Positions 30,574 through 39,432 of a stretch of DNA of 64,000 nt are shown here, one piece after another. Below the pieces are notes generated by a model. That model did not search any database and was not told the origin of the DNA. It worked only from the letters and a program-made list of their open reading frames with translations. This DNA comes from Nesterenkonia sandarakina. GTDB taxonomy: Bacteria > Actinomycetota > Actinomycetes > Actinomycetales > Micrococcaceae. Position 1 is the first letter of the stretch. The number at the start of each line of letters is the position of its first letter. Both the position numbers and the translations under genes were made by a program. The stretch lies in assembly GCF_003003175.1 (NCBI RefSeq), contig NZ_PVTY01000001.1:62001-126000 (forward strand). Reading direction: 5' to 3'.

Positions 30574-30633
30574 AGCTGGCACGTGGTCCCCGTCACAGGA
30601 GACCGAGACCAATCCCAAGCTCAAAGGAATTCG

Positions 30634-31212
30634 ATGACGAATCCCCCACCTCAGCGTAGCCCGGGCGAACCGGCTCCCCCTTGTCACCTCGTGGTGATGG
30701 GGGTCTCAGGCTCCGGGAAGTCCACTCTGGCGGCCGCACTGGCCACCGAGCTCAACCTGCCGATGGCCGAGGCGGATGAGTTCCATCCCCCGGAGAACAT
30801 CGCGAAGATGGCGTCCCAGACCCCGCTCACCGACGAAGATCGCTGGCCCTGGCTCGACGCCCTGCGCGACTGGATGTCCACCCAGGCCGAGACCGGCAGC
30901 GTGATCACCTGCTCCGCACTGCGTCGCAGCTATCGCGACGTGCTGCGCACGGCCACCGGTCGGGTGGTCTTCCTCCATGTCGATGTGGAGATCCCCCGGC
31001 TGAACACCCGGCTGGCCCACCGCAGCGGACACTTCATGCCGCCCGCGCTCCTGGAGTCCCAGCTGGCCACCCTGGAGGCCCTCGACCCGGACGAGGACGG
31101 CGTGGTGCTCCCCAACGACACCACCGTCGACGACCTCCTCGAGGCGGCGCGGACCTGGCTCCGCACCCAGAACGCACCTACCGACCACAGCGAAGAACGG
31201 AATCACTCATGA
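30634..31212 (+). CDS. gntK: Gluconokinase
   Basis: Phosphorylates D-gluconate to 6-phosphogluconate, the substrate of gnd elsewhere in the window. The 192-residue P-loop kinase has GVSGSGKST (23-31), the DEFHPPENIAKM substrate loop, LTDEDRWPWLDALRDW and a HRSGHFMPPALLESQLATLE lid, the GntK family pattern. ATG 30634 is preceded by AAAGGA. The stop overlaps the gntP ATG (ATGA). Confidence 0.95.
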   Translation: MTNPPPQRSPGEPAPPCHLVVMGVSGSGKSTLAAALATELNLPMAEADEFHPPENIAKMASQTPLTDEDRWPWLDALRDWMSTQAETGSVITCSALRRSYRDVLRTATGRVVFLHVDVEIPRLNTRLAHRSGHFMPPALLESQLATLEALDPDEDGVVLPNDTTVDDLLEAARTWLRTQNAPTDHSEERNHS

Positions 31213-32609
31213 CCATCGAAGGCTGGGAACAGACCCTCGGCACCGGACCGCTGCTGGCCATCGCGGCCGGCTCCATCGCGGTGCTGCTCGTACTGATCAT
31301 CCGCTTCAAGGTCCACGCCTTCGTGGCCCTGATCCTGGTCTCGCTGCTCACTGCGGCCGTGGCCGGGATCCCCACCTCCGAGATCGTCCCGGTGCTCACC
31401 TCCGGGTTCGGCTCCACCCTGGCCTCGGTGGCCCTGCTCGTCGGCCTCGGCGCGATGCTCGGTCGTCTCGTGGAGGTCTCCGGCGGCGCGAAGGTGCTCG
31501 CCGACCGGCTGGTCAACAGGTTCGGGGAGAAGCGCGCACCGCTCGCCCTCGGCGTGGCCTCGCTGCTCTTCGGCTTCCCGATCTTCTTCGACGCCGGACT
31601 CATCGTGATGCTGCCCGTGGTCTTCGCCGTGGGCCGCCGCCTCGGCGGCTCGGTGCTGCTCTACGGCCTTCCCGTGGCCGGCGCATTCTCCGTCATGCAC
31701 GTCTTCGTGCCTCCGCACCCCGGCCCCGTGGCCGCCAGCGAGTTCTTCGAGGCCAACGTCGGCATCCTGCTGCTGGTCGCGCTGCCGATCGCCGTGCTCA
31801 CCTGGTATGTCACCAGCTACCTCTTCGGCAAGTGGGCCGGACGTCGCTGGGAGCTGCCGATCCCGATGCTGCTGGGCCAGGCCGATGAGGCCGCCGAGAA
31901 GAACCCGCCGAAGTTCGGCACCGTGGTGATGGTTCTGCTGCTGCCGATGCTGCTGATCTTCCTCAACACCGGACTGAGCACGCTGGCCACCGCCGGTGTG
32001 GTCTCCGCAGACCAGACCGAATCCGCCTGGTACGGCATCCTGATCACCCTCGGCCAGACGCCGGTGGCCCTGCTCATCACGCTCTTCGTCGCCCTGGCGA
32101 CCATGGGCACCCAGGGCGGCCGCGGCATGAGCGGCGCCCAGGACATCATGGACCAGGCGCTGGCCCCGGTCTGCGCGGTCATCCTGATCACCGGCGCCGG
32201 CGGCATGTTCGGCGGCGTGCTGCGCGAGTCAGGCATCGGCGAGGCGCTCTCCGACTCGCTCTCCGGCGTCGGGATCCCGCTGATCGTCGCCGGCTTCGTC
32301 ATCGCCGGCGTGCTGCGGATCGCGCAGGGCTCCGCCACCGTCGCGCTGACCACCGCGGCCGGGCTGCTGGCCACCGGCGTCGCCGCCGCGGACTACAACG
32401 AGCTCCAGCTCGCCGCCATGGTCATCTCCGTGGCCGCCGGCTCGGTGATCGCGTCCCACGTGAACGACTCCGGATTCTGGCTGATCTCGAAGTTCTTCGG
32501 CATGGACGTGAAGACCACGCTGAAGACCTGGACCGTGCTGGAGACCCTCATCGGCATCATGGCGTTCCTGCTCGCCTGGGCCGTGTTCGGGGTGGCCACG
32601 CTGATCTGA
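31209..32609 (+). CDS. gntP: Gluconate:H+ symporter, GntP family
   Basis: Imports gluconate or a related sugar acid. The 466-residue protein has about 12-13 hydrophobic segments and the GntP hallmarks LLFGFPIFFDAGLIVMLPVV, HVFVPPHPGPVAASEF, AHVNDSGFW-like SHVNDSGFWL and QGSATVALTTAAGLL. It is translationally coupled to gntK; together they form the uptake-phosphorylation module under gntR. Confidence 0.95.
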   Translation: MTIEGWEQTLGTGPLLAIAAGSIAVLLVLIIRFKVHAFVALILVSLLTAAVAGIPTSEIVPVLTSGFGSTLASVALLVGLGAMLGRLVEVSGGAKVLADRLVNRFGEKRAPLALGVASLLFGFPIFFDAGLIVMLPVVFAVGRRLGGSVLLYGLPVAGAFSVMHVFVPPHPGPVAASEFFEANVGILLLVALPIAVLTWYVTSYLFGKWAGRRWELPIPMLLGQADEAAEKNPPKFGTVVMVLLLPMLLIFLNTGLSTLATAGVVSADQTESAWYGILITLGQTPVALLITLFVALATMGTQGGRGMSGAQDIMDQALAPVCAVILITGAGGMFGGVLRESGIGEALSDSLSGVGIPLIVAGFVIAGVLRIAQGSATVALTTAAGLLATGVAAADYNELQLAAMVISVAAGSVIASHVNDSGFWLISKFFGMDVKTTLKTWTVLETLIGIMAFLLAWAVFGVATLI

Positions 32610-32687
32610 TCGGGCTCCCCCGCTCTGCGGCCGAGGGGCCGATAGAGTGGGGGCACCTGACCTTGTCCGCGCCCGAAAGGACGTCGC

Positions 32688-33725
32688 ATGCCTGATCGCC
32701 GTTATGAGGTGCCCGCCGCCGCCGAGTCGGTGCAGCAGCTCGTGGACATGCTGCAGCTGAAGCACCTGGACCCCAGTGACGCCGAAGCCGCGGCGGGACG
32801 CGGCGGTGAGGATCACTTCCTCGGGCCGGTGTTCAAGCAGGCCTACTGGCGGGTCTTCGGCGGGCAGGTGCTGGCCCAGGCCGCCACCGCCGCGATGGCC
32901 ACGGTGGAGCCCGACCGGCTGATCCACTCGGTGCACGGCTACTTCCTGCGCCCCGGAGACGCGAACAAACCGATCCAGGTCTCCGTGGAGCGGCTGCGCG
33001 ACGGCGGCTCCTTCTCGGCGCGGCGCAGCCAGGCCTACCAGGACGGGACGCCGATCCTGTCCATGATCGCCTCGTTCCAGCGCCCCTCCGCCGGGGTGGC
33101 ACATCAGCGTCGGATGCCTGAGGGGGTCCCGGACCCAGAGGATCTGGCACCCCCTCAGGAGCTGGTGGGACATGTGAAGCACCCGATCGTGCATGAATGG
33201 GCCCACGGACGTCCCTTCGACATCCGGCACGTGGACCGCCCGATCTACCTCGAGGCCGATCAGGACCCGCATGCGACCAGCGCCGTGTGGCTCAAGACCA
33301 AGGCCGCGCTGCCCGATGACCCCAACATCCACCGCGCGGCGATCCTCTACGCCTCGGACTACACGCTGCTGGAACCGGTGCTGCGTCGCCACGGCCTGTA
33401 CTGGGCCAAGCCCGAGATGAAGGTCGCCTCGCTGGATCACGCCATGTGGTGGCACCGCGACGCCCGGGCCGATGAATGGCTGCTCTACGTCCAGCAGAGC
33501 CCGAGCGCGCAGAACGCCCGCGGCCTCGCCCAGGGCTCGATCTACAGCCGCAACGGCGCCCTGGTCGCCTCGGTGGCCCAGGAGGGCATGGTGCGACCAC
33601 CCGAGGGTCTGCGGCCGAAGCTCTCCGAGAAGATGCAGCAGACCCTGGTGAACAGCTCCCGGGCCACCCGGAGCATCAACAAGAAGTACGCCCAGACCTG
33701 GACCTCGCGCTACCTGGAGACCTGA
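32688..33725 (+). CDS. tesB: Acyl-CoA thioesterase II
   Basis: Hydrolyses medium- and long-chain acyl-CoAs. The 345-residue protein is a double hot-dog of TesB type: N-terminal half with VFGGQVLAQAATAA and SVHGYFLRPGDANKPI, C-terminal half with LYASDYTLLEPVLRRHG, SLDHAMWWH and GLAQGSIYSRNGALVASVAQEG. A basic ~45-residue tail follows the second domain. AAAGGA precedes the ATG, and TAGAGT at 32643-32648 is a probable -10. Confidence 0.94.
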   Translation: MPDRRYEVPAAAESVQQLVDMLQLKHLDPSDAEAAAGRGGEDHFLGPVFKQAYWRVFGGQVLAQAATAAMATVEPDRLIHSVHGYFLRPGDANKPIQVSVERLRDGGSFSARRSQAYQDGTPILSMIASFQRPSAGVAHQRRMPEGVPDPEDLAPPQELVGHVKHPIVHEWAHGRPFDIRHVDRPIYLEADQDPHATSAVWLKTKAALPDDPNIHRAAILYASDYTLLEPVLRRHGLYWAKPEMKVASLDHAMWWHRDARADEWLLYVQQSPSAQNARGLAQGSIYSRNGALVASVAQEGMVRPPEGLRPKLSEKMQQTLVNSSRATRSINKKYAQTWTSRYLET

Positions 33726-33822
33726 GTCGGCGGTCCTCGGTTGCCAAGGCGGGGTGCCGGGGCGCGCCTGATCCAGACCGGCTGCCCGTTCGCCTAGGTC
33801 TGCGGAATCGGTGGGCCTGGAC

Positions 33823-35109
33823 TCAGCGGCTGTTGATCAGGCTCACGCTGCGGTAAGCCTGCAGGGTCGCGGCCGCCGTCGCGTCCCAGGAATAGAACCG
33901 GGCGAGCGTCGCCGCCGTCGTGCTGTAGCGGCTCCAGGCGCGGCGGTGCAGCACCAGCCAGCGCAGCTGCTCGGCCCACAGCGCCGGGTCCAGGCTCGGG
34001 ATCAGCCGGCCGCTGCGGCGGTGGGTGATCAGGGACGAGAGGCCGCCGACGTCGTGGGCGATCACCGGGGTGCCGCAGGCCATCGCCTCCAGGGCCACCA
34101 GCCCGAAGGATTCGCTGAACGAGGGCACCAGGACCGCATCGCTGCCGCGGAAGAGCTCGGCGAGCTCACCGTGCGGCATCGGGGGCAGCGCGTGGACCGC
34201 GTCCGCGACCCCTGCCTGTTCGGCCAGGGCGTTGAGATCCAGCACATCGTCGCCGCTCTGGCTTCCGGCGACCACGAGCTGGACCGGCACCTCGGGCATC
34301 ATCCGGCGCAGCTCACCGAGGGCTTCGACGGCGACCTGCGGTCCCTTGTGCGGCTGCAGCCGACCGGCGAAGGCCAGGCGCAGCGGACGTCCCGCCAGCG
34401 GACCGGAGCGTGGGTCGGTCCCGACCGGCGGGTGGAAGATCTCGAGGTCGACGCCGGGCCGGACCAGCGCGAGCGAGGCGTCGTGCAGGCCGAAGAGTCG
34501 TTTGAGATCGGCGATCTCATGCTCGGTGTTGGCGGTCACCAGATCCGCGGTGCGCGCGATCATGGCTTCGGCGACGCTGCGCCGGGGACTCTCCGGTGTG
34601 GTCGGGTCGAGCTCCTGCTTCACCGCCGCGATCGTGTGCATGGTGTGCACCAGCGGCGCCGACAGGGCCTGGGCCAGCTGGATCCCGGCCAGGCCGGAGA
34701 TCCAGTAGTGCGAGTGCACGGTGGTGACCTGACTCTCGTCCACGGACTCCAGGCTGCGCAGCGCGCGGGCGGCCAGGGCGTCGACCTGCGCGGGCAGCAG
34801 CGACTTCTCGGCCCGGGCCGGCTCCCCCACGGCGAGGGTGTGGATCCGTCGACCGTCTTCGAGGAACGTGACGTCGTCCGCCGGGGCCGGGGTCTCGGCG
34901 TCGACGTCGGTGGTGACGATGTCCACGGTGAGCCCCGCCTGGGCCAGTGCGCTGCTGAGCGCATTGACGTACACGTTGAGTCCTCCGGCGTCCCGGTTGC
35001 CGGCCTGGGCCAGCGGAGAGGTGTGCAGGCTGACCATGACCACGCGCGCCGAGTCCGCCTCGGTCTGCGGGGTGCCGCAGACTCCCGCGGGGACGCAGTC
35101 GGTGGACAT
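33823..35109 (-). CDS. mshA: D-inositol-3-phosphate glycosyltransferase (mycothiol synthesis)
   Basis: GT-B glycosyltransferase (GT4 family) that joins N-acetylglucosamine to inositol 3-phosphate, the first step of mycothiol synthesis. The 428-residue product carries the MshA-type N-terminus RVVMVSLHTSPLAQAGNRDA followed by GGLNVYV, the HSHYWISGLAG motif, AGRLQPHKGP and the EX7E motif in SESFGLVALEAMACGTPVI. GGAGAG six bases before ATG 35109 selects this start over one nine codons upstream. MshA is the closest match, but a related GT4 sugar transferase cannot be excluded. Confidence 0.85.
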   Translation of the reverse strand: MSTDCVPAGVCGTPQTEADSARVVMVSLHTSPLAQAGNRDAGGLNVYVNALSSALAQAGLTVDIVTTDVDAETPAPADDVTFLEDGRRIHTLAVGEPARAEKSLLPAQVDALAARALRSLESVDESQVTTVHSHYWISGLAGIQLAQALSAPLVHTMHTIAAVKQELDPTTPESPRRSVAEAMIARTADLVTANTEHEIADLKRLFGLHDASLALVRPGVDLEIFHPPVGTDPRSGPLAGRPLRLAFAGRLQPHKGPQVAVEALGELRRMMPEVPVQLVVAGSQSGDDVLDLNALAEQAGVADAVHALPPMPHGELAELFRGSDAVLVPSFSESFGLVALEAMACGTPVIAHDVGGLSSLITHRRSGRLIPSLDPALWAEQLRWLVLHRRAWSRYSTTAATLARFYSWDATAAATLQAYRSVSLINSR

Positions 35110-35173
35110 GTGGCTCTCCATGACGCCGCGCGGCATCGCGACGCGGCTGAGGGGTGGGGGTGGTTCGATCCTT

Positions 35174-35179
35174 ATGCTA
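35174..35179 (-). promoter_or_regulatory. Probable -10 element of mshA
   Basis: The minus strand reads TAGCAT in the 78-base gap between the DUF2079 gene and mshA, predicting a start near 35167. The -35 region is not distinct. Confidence 0.4.
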
Positions 35180-35187
35180 CAGCGAGG

Positions 35188-36645
35188 TCATCGCCGCAGG
35201 TATTCCGCGCAGTCGGCGGCCGCCGCGGGGTCCCCGGCGGTGTCTCGGCTCAGCAGCCAGAGTCCCTCGGCATCCTCGATCACCGGTTCGAAGCCCAGCC
35301 GTTCGGCGCGGGCGAAGGCCTGCTCAGGGGTCAACGGGTTCGACCCGCCGAGCTCCTCTGCGGTGTCGTCGATGATGATCCAGGTCAGCGCGTCCTCATC
35401 GGTGGTGCCGTTGAGCCCCACCGAGGTGCGGTCCACCAGGTGCGGCACCGCGGTGTCGGCGGCTTCGACGCAGACATCATCGGGCACGGCGTCGGTGACC
35501 TCTTGGTGGGCCAGCGCCCGCTCCCCCATGCTCCAGTTGTCCCCGGTCACGGTGCGCTGCAGCGGGAAGACCCCGGGGAACGCGAGGGTCCCGACCAGGC
35601 CGACGGCGATGACCGCCCCGGGCAGCCCGACGGCGAGCGGCCTGAGTCGGGGCCACCGCGCGATGAGCCGGCGGGCCACGTCGAAGCCGGCGAGCAGGAA
35701 GATCGGGGCGAGGATCGCGTCGTACTGGTAGATCACGGACCAGACGTTCTCGCGGTCGTTGAACAGCCTGGAGAGCAGGATCGGGGCGCCGAGGATCACA
35801 TAGGGCGAGGCGAAGGGCAGCAGCAGCAGCGGCAGGAAGTGCAGCGCCCAGAGGCCCACCTTGGTGGGGTGGTCGAAGAGGATCACGATCGCGTTCCAGG
35901 GCTGGGTCAGCAGGAAGACGATGGCGGCGCCCGCGCTGGACCCCAGCGCGGTGAATTCCCAGTAGCCGAACTCGCCTGCGGCGGAGAAGTGCGGGATCAC
36001 CAGCTCCACCGCGAACCAGTAGCCGAAGACTCCCAGGACCGCGGTGACCAGTGCGGGCAGCCAGGCCCGTTTGAACGCGAAGACCAAGCTCAGCGCGATC
36101 AGCGTGACGCCCATGTCCTCGCGGACCAGCAGCAGCACCGCGCCGAGTCCCACGGCCAGCCACATCCGACCCCGTTCGATGGCCCAGATGATCCAGGCCA
36201 CCAGCGGGACGCCGAAGGCGATCTCGTGGAAGTCCCAGTTCACCAGCGCCTGGAAGGGCCAGAAGAGCAGCAGTCCGACGGCGGCGAGCAGGGCCGGCAG
36301 GTGGCTGAACCAGCCGCGCACCACCAGGTAGACCGGGATCGCGGTGGAGACCAGCAGCGCGATCATGCCGATGTTGAGCACCCGCGGGTCGTCCCAGATC
36401 CAGTAGAGCGGGGCGAAGGCGGCGATGATCGGGTGGAAGTGATCTCCCAGGAGGTGGAAGTCCTCCCCCTTGATCGGCACGATCGGGGCCTTGAACAGCG
36501 AGTACTGCCGCACCGCCTGGTCGAAGATGCCGAGGTCGTAGCCCTTGGCCTCGAAGTTGCGGAAGCGCAGCAGCGAGTGCGTGAGATACAGCAGAGCGGC
36601 CGCCGTCATGACGGCGGCCAGCTGGAGTCTATGCGATATGGACAA
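35188..36645 (-). CDS. DUF2079 polytopic membrane protein
   Basis: A 485-residue protein of the DUF2079 family, whose members resemble GT-C glycosyltransferases but have no proven reaction. About ten helices; conserved features include FEAKGYDLGIFDQAVRQYS, HFHPIIAAFAPLYWI, WDFHEIAFGVPLVAWI and VREDMGVTLIALSLV, followed by a soluble ~110-residue extracytoplasmic tail. The TTG start at 36645 gives a normal basic N-terminus plus first helix but sits one base from the tRNA-Arg 3' end; ATG 36609 would cut that helix. Synteny with mshA hints at a cell-envelope sugar role only weakly. Confidence 0.8.
   Translation of the reverse strand: MSISHRLQLAAVMTAAALLYLTHSLLRFRNFEAKGYDLGIFDQAVRQYSLFKAPIVPIKGEDFHLLGDHFHPIIAAFAPLYWIWDDPRVLNIGMIALLVSTAIPVYLVVRGWFSHLPALLAAVGLLLFWPFQALVNWDFHEIAFGVPLVAWIIWAIERGRMWLAVGLGAVLLLVREDMGVTLIALSLVFAFKRAWLPALVTAVLGVFGYWFAVELVIPHFSAAGEFGYWEFTALGSSAGAAIVFLLTQPWNAIVILFDHPTKVGLWALHFLPLLLLPFASPYVILGAPILLSRLFNDRENVWSVIYQYDAILAPIFLLAGFDVARRLIARWPRLRPLAVGLPGAVIAVGLVGTLAFPGVFPLQRTVTGDNWSMGERALAHQEVTDAVPDDVCVEAADTAVPHLVDRTSVGLNGTTDEDALTWIIIDDTAEELGGSNPLTPEQAFARAERLGFEPVIEDAEGLWLLSRDTAGDPAAAADCAEYLRR
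36598..36619. repeat. 22-bp perfect palindrome inside the DUF2079 5' coding region
   Basis: GGCCGCCGTCA followed directly by its complement TGACGGCGGCC, with no loop, around the second possible start codon (ATG 36609) of the DUF2079 gene. It could be a dimeric protein-binding site or a chance product of the Ala-Ala-Val-Met-Thr-Ala-Ala codons. Confidence 0.6.
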
Positions 36646-36646
36646 G

Positions 36647-36719
36647 TGCCCCGGGAGGGATTCGAACCCCCGACCGGCGGATTAGAAGGCCGCTGCTCTA
36701 TCCCCTGAGCTACCGAGGC
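36647..36719 (-). tRNA. tRNA-Arg (anticodon TCT)
   Basis: A full cloverleaf on the minus strand: acceptor GCCTCGG with CCGGGGC (one T-G pair), D arm GCTC/GAGC, anticodon loop CTTCTAA giving TCT (AGA codons), T arm GGGGG/TTCGAAT/CCCTC-type. The 3' CCA is not encoded. It reads a rare codon of this GC-rich genome. The DUF2079 start codon follows almost immediately. Confidence 0.95.
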
Positions 36720-36972
36720 TTGGACACGCAGAGTCTCAGCATCCTGAGCAGGTCCAGGCAGAGAGTCTACCTGCTCGGCACCGCCCTGGTCTTCCCCAGC
36801 CCGCGTCGACACGCCGCGTCCGCGCTGGTCATCCACACCCATCGGGGACGATCAACGCACCGGGTTCGACGCCGCGAACACTGGGAGCACCCCGTCCGAC
36901 TGCCACGGCCTGCGGCGGGGCCGGGCACGCCGTGCCGAGACTCAACGGCCGTGACAGAGATGGAGGAGAGCA

Positions 36973-37509
36973 ATGAGCGAAACGATCACCGTCCGCGGAT
37001 TCCTCGGCGGCGAGGTGGAGGAGTTCATCACGCCCCAGGGGTTGCCGATCTCGAACTTCAGGCTCGGGTGCACTCCGCGGCGCTATGACCGCAAGACCGA
37101 ACGGTGGGTCAACGGGGACACCAACTGGTACACCGTCTCCGCGTTCCGCCAGCTGGCCCAGAACGTGAAGAGCAGCCTGCACAAGGGCGACCCGGTGCTG
37201 GTGACCGGACGGCTGCGGGTCCGGCAGTGGGAGAACGACAAGGGTCAGCGCGGCACCTCCGTGGAGATCGACGCGGAGGCCATCGGCCACGACCTGACCT
37301 TCGGCTCCGGGTCCTTCACCCGACTCGGCGGCGCGGGGTCCGGGGAGGACAACCCCCGCGCCGGGGCGGAGTCCCCCGCGGGGTCCTCGAGCGACTCCCC
37401 CAGTTCCGCCGCTGACTCGGTCTGGGGCACAGACGCTGACGACGCCCAGGGTCAGACGCAAGAGCAGGCCCAGGACCAGTCCCAGGAGAAGGAGGCGGCC
37501 CCCTTCTGA
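36973..37509 (+). CDS. ssb: Single-stranded DNA-binding protein (paralogue)
   Basis: Binds single-stranded DNA through an OB fold (about 1-112, with VRGFLGGEVEEF, WVNGDTNWYTVSAFRQLAQN and PVLVTGRLRVRQWE). The 178-residue protein has a Gln/Asp/Ser-rich disordered tail ending in AAPF, a weakened form of the acidic DDDIPF-type tip that recruits partner proteins. It is a single gene rather than part of rpsF-ssb-rpsR, so it is probably a second SSB. GGAGGAGAGCA precedes the ATG. The 253 bases between the tRNA and this gene show no other gene. Confidence 0.9.
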   Translation: MSETITVRGFLGGEVEEFITPQGLPISNFRLGCTPRRYDRKTERWVNGDTNWYTVSAFRQLAQNVKSSLHKGDPVLVTGRLRVRQWENDKGQRGTSVEIDAEAIGHDLTFGSGSFTRLGGAGSGEDNPRAGAESPAGSSSDSPSSAADSVWGTDADDAQGQTQEQAQDQSQEKEAAPF

Positions 37510-37574
37510 GCGGCAGGACGTCGCGGGACTGCCAACGGGCCGCCAGCGGGGCGACAAGGGGTGGGCACATGACT

Positions 37575-37615
37575 CGGCCCGCCCACGATCACCAGAGGGT
37601 GTCGCGGGCGGGCCG
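37575..37615. terminator. Bidirectional hairpin between ssb and ettA
   Basis: A 14-base stem with one mismatch, CGGCCCGCCCACGA (37575-37588) with TCGCGGGCGGGCCG (37602-37615), lies between two convergent genes. Position and strength suit a terminator for both. Confidence 0.65.
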
Positions 37616-37679
37616 GATCAGCGTCGCGTGCTCACGTGCGTGCTGTTCGCACAGCTCAGTCGATGACTGGGCGGGCAGA

Positions 37680-39362
37680 TCAGTCGCGGGTGAGCCTGCG
37701 GTGGGTCACACGGTGCGGACGTGCCGCATCGGCGCCGAGGCGCTCGATCTTGTTCTGCTCGTAGGACTCGAAGTTGCCCTCGAACCAGTACCAGGCGGCG
37801 GGGTTATCATCCGTGCCCTCCCAGGCCAGGATGTGGGTGGCCACCCGGTCGAGGAACCAGCGATCGTGCGAGATGACCACGGCGCAGCCGGGGAAGTCCA
37901 GCAGCGCGTTCTCCAGGGAGCCGAGGGTCTCCACGTCGAGGTCGTTCGTGGGCTCATCGAGCAGCAACAGGTTGCCGCCCTGCTTCAGCGTCAGCGCGAG
38001 GTTCAGCCGGTTGCGCTCACCGCCGGAGAGGACACCGGCCTTCTTCTGCTGATCAGGTCCCTTGAAGCCGAAGGCTGAGACATAGGCGCGCGAAGACATC
38101 TCCACGGCACCCACATGGATGAAGTCGAGTCCGTCGGAGACGACCTCCCAGAGGCTCTTCTCCGAATCGATGCCGGCGCGCGACTGGTCGACATAGGAGA
38201 GCTTCACGGAGTCGCCGACGGCGAGCTTGCCGCCGTCGAGCTCTTCCATGCCCACGATGGTCTTGAACAGCGTGGACTTGCCGACGCCGTTCGGGCCGAT
38301 GACTCCGACGATGCCGTTGCGCGGCAGCGAGAAGGAGAGACCGTCGATGAGCTGGCGGTCGCCGAAGCCCTTCTGAAGGTTCTCGGCCTCGATGACCTGG
38401 GTGCCCAGGCGCGGGCCCGGCGGGATCTGGATCTCGTCCATGTCGAGCTTCTTGGTGCGCTCGGCCTCGGCGGCCATCTCCTCGTAGCGGTTCAGACGGG
38501 CCTTGGACTTGGTCTGGCGCCCCTTGGCGTTGGACCGCACCCAGTCGAGCTCCTCGGAGAGGCGCTTGGCCATCTTGACGTCTTTCTTGCCCTGGACCTT
38601 CAGTCGGGCCTGCTTCTTCTCCAGGTAGGTGGAGTAGTTGCCCTCGTAGGGGTAGAGCCGACCGCGGTCGACCTCACAGATCCACTGGGCGACGTGATCG
38701 AGGAAGTAGCGATCGTGCGTCACGGCCAGCACGGCGCCCTCATAGGCGGCCAGGTGCTGCTCGAGCCAGAGCACGGACTCGGCGTCGAGGTGGTTCGTGG
38801 GCTCATCGAGCAGCAGCAGGTCCGGCTTGGAGAGCAGCAGCTTGCACAGCGCCACGCGTCGGCGTTCACCGCCGGAGAGCACGCTGACGTCGGCCTCCGG
38901 GGGCGGGCAGCGCAGCGCGTCCATGGCCTGCTCCAGCTGGGAGTCGAGGTCCCAGGCGTTGGCGGCGTCGATGGCCTCCTGCAGGGTGCCCATCTCGGCC
39001 ATCAGGGCGTCGAAGTCTGCGTCAGGGTTCGCCATCTCCTCGGAGATCTGGTTGAACCGCTGCAGCTTCTCGTAGATCTCGCCCACGCCCTCCTGGACGT
39101 TGCCGAGCACCGTCTTGTCCTCGTTGAGCGCGGGCTCCTGCATCAGGATGCCGACGGAGTATCCCGGGGACAGACGTGCCTCGCCGTTGGAGGGCTCATC
39201 GAGCCCCGCCATGATCTTGAGGATCGTGGACTTGCCCGAACCGTTGGGTCCGACCACGCCGATCTTGGCACCGGGGTAGAAGGACATAGTGACGTCATCG
39301 AGGATGACCTTGTCGCCCACTTTTTTGCGGGCGCTGATCATGGTGTAAATAAACTCTGCCAT
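37680..39362 (-). CDS. ettA: Energy-dependent translational throttle protein EttA (ABC-F)
   Basis: Ribosome-bound ABC-F ATPase that gates the first elongation steps according to ATP/ADP level. The 560-residue protein has two ATPase domains: Walker A GPNGSGKSTILK and GPNGVGKSTLFK, signatures VLSGGERRRVALC and VLSGGERNRLNLA, and Walker B LLLLDEPTNHLD and LLLLDEPTNDLD. The arm insertion and a basic helical linker (KKDVKMAKRLSEELDWVRSN) lie between them. The ATG follows a -10 box by seven bases, suggesting a leaderless mRNA. Confidence 0.96.
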   Translation of the reverse strand: MAEFIYTMISARKKVGDKVILDDVTMSFYPGAKIGVVGPNGSGKSTILKIMAGLDEPSNGEARLSPGYSVGILMQEPALNEDKTVLGNVQEGVGEIYEKLQRFNQISEEMANPDADFDALMAEMGTLQEAIDAANAWDLDSQLEQAMDALRCPPPEADVSVLSGGERRRVALCKLLLSKPDLLLLDEPTNHLDAESVLWLEQHLAAYEGAVLAVTHDRYFLDHVAQWICEVDRGRLYPYEGNYSTYLEKKQARLKVQGKKDVKMAKRLSEELDWVRSNAKGRQTKSKARLNRYEEMAAEAERTKKLDMDEIQIPPGPRLGTQVIEAENLQKGFGDRQLIDGLSFSLPRNGIVGVIGPNGVGKSTLFKTIVGMEELDGGKLAVGDSVKLSYVDQSRAGIDSEKSLWEVVSDGLDFIHVGAVEMSSRAYVSAFGFKGPDQQKKAGVLSGGERNRLNLALTLKQGGNLLLLDEPTNDLDVETLGSLENALLDFPGCAVVISHDRWFLDRVATHILAWEGTDDNPAAWYWFEGNFESYEQNKIERLGADAARPHRVTHRRLTRD

Positions 39363-39369
39363 GGTCCCC

Positions 39370-39375
39370 AGGCTA
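39370..39375 (-). promoter_or_regulatory. -10 element of ettA, leaderless
   Basis: TAGCCT on the minus strand ends seven bases before the ettA ATG, so the transcript should start at or beside the start codon. Confidence 0.45.
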
Positions 39376-39432
39376 GTCGGCGGGGCGGAGAATCTGCTAA
39401 TGGACCGGCTGCTGGGGCAGGCTCGCTTCAGC

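Noticed and set aside
33811-36708. A long open frame of about 965 codons on the plus strand opposite mshA, DUF2079 and tRNA-Arg
   Set aside because: It runs antisense through two recognisable genes and a tRNA, with shadow-type composition.
36973-37509. SSB paralogue as a competence or phage protein
   Set aside because: No phage or competence genes are nearby, and a second SSB is common in Actinobacteria.
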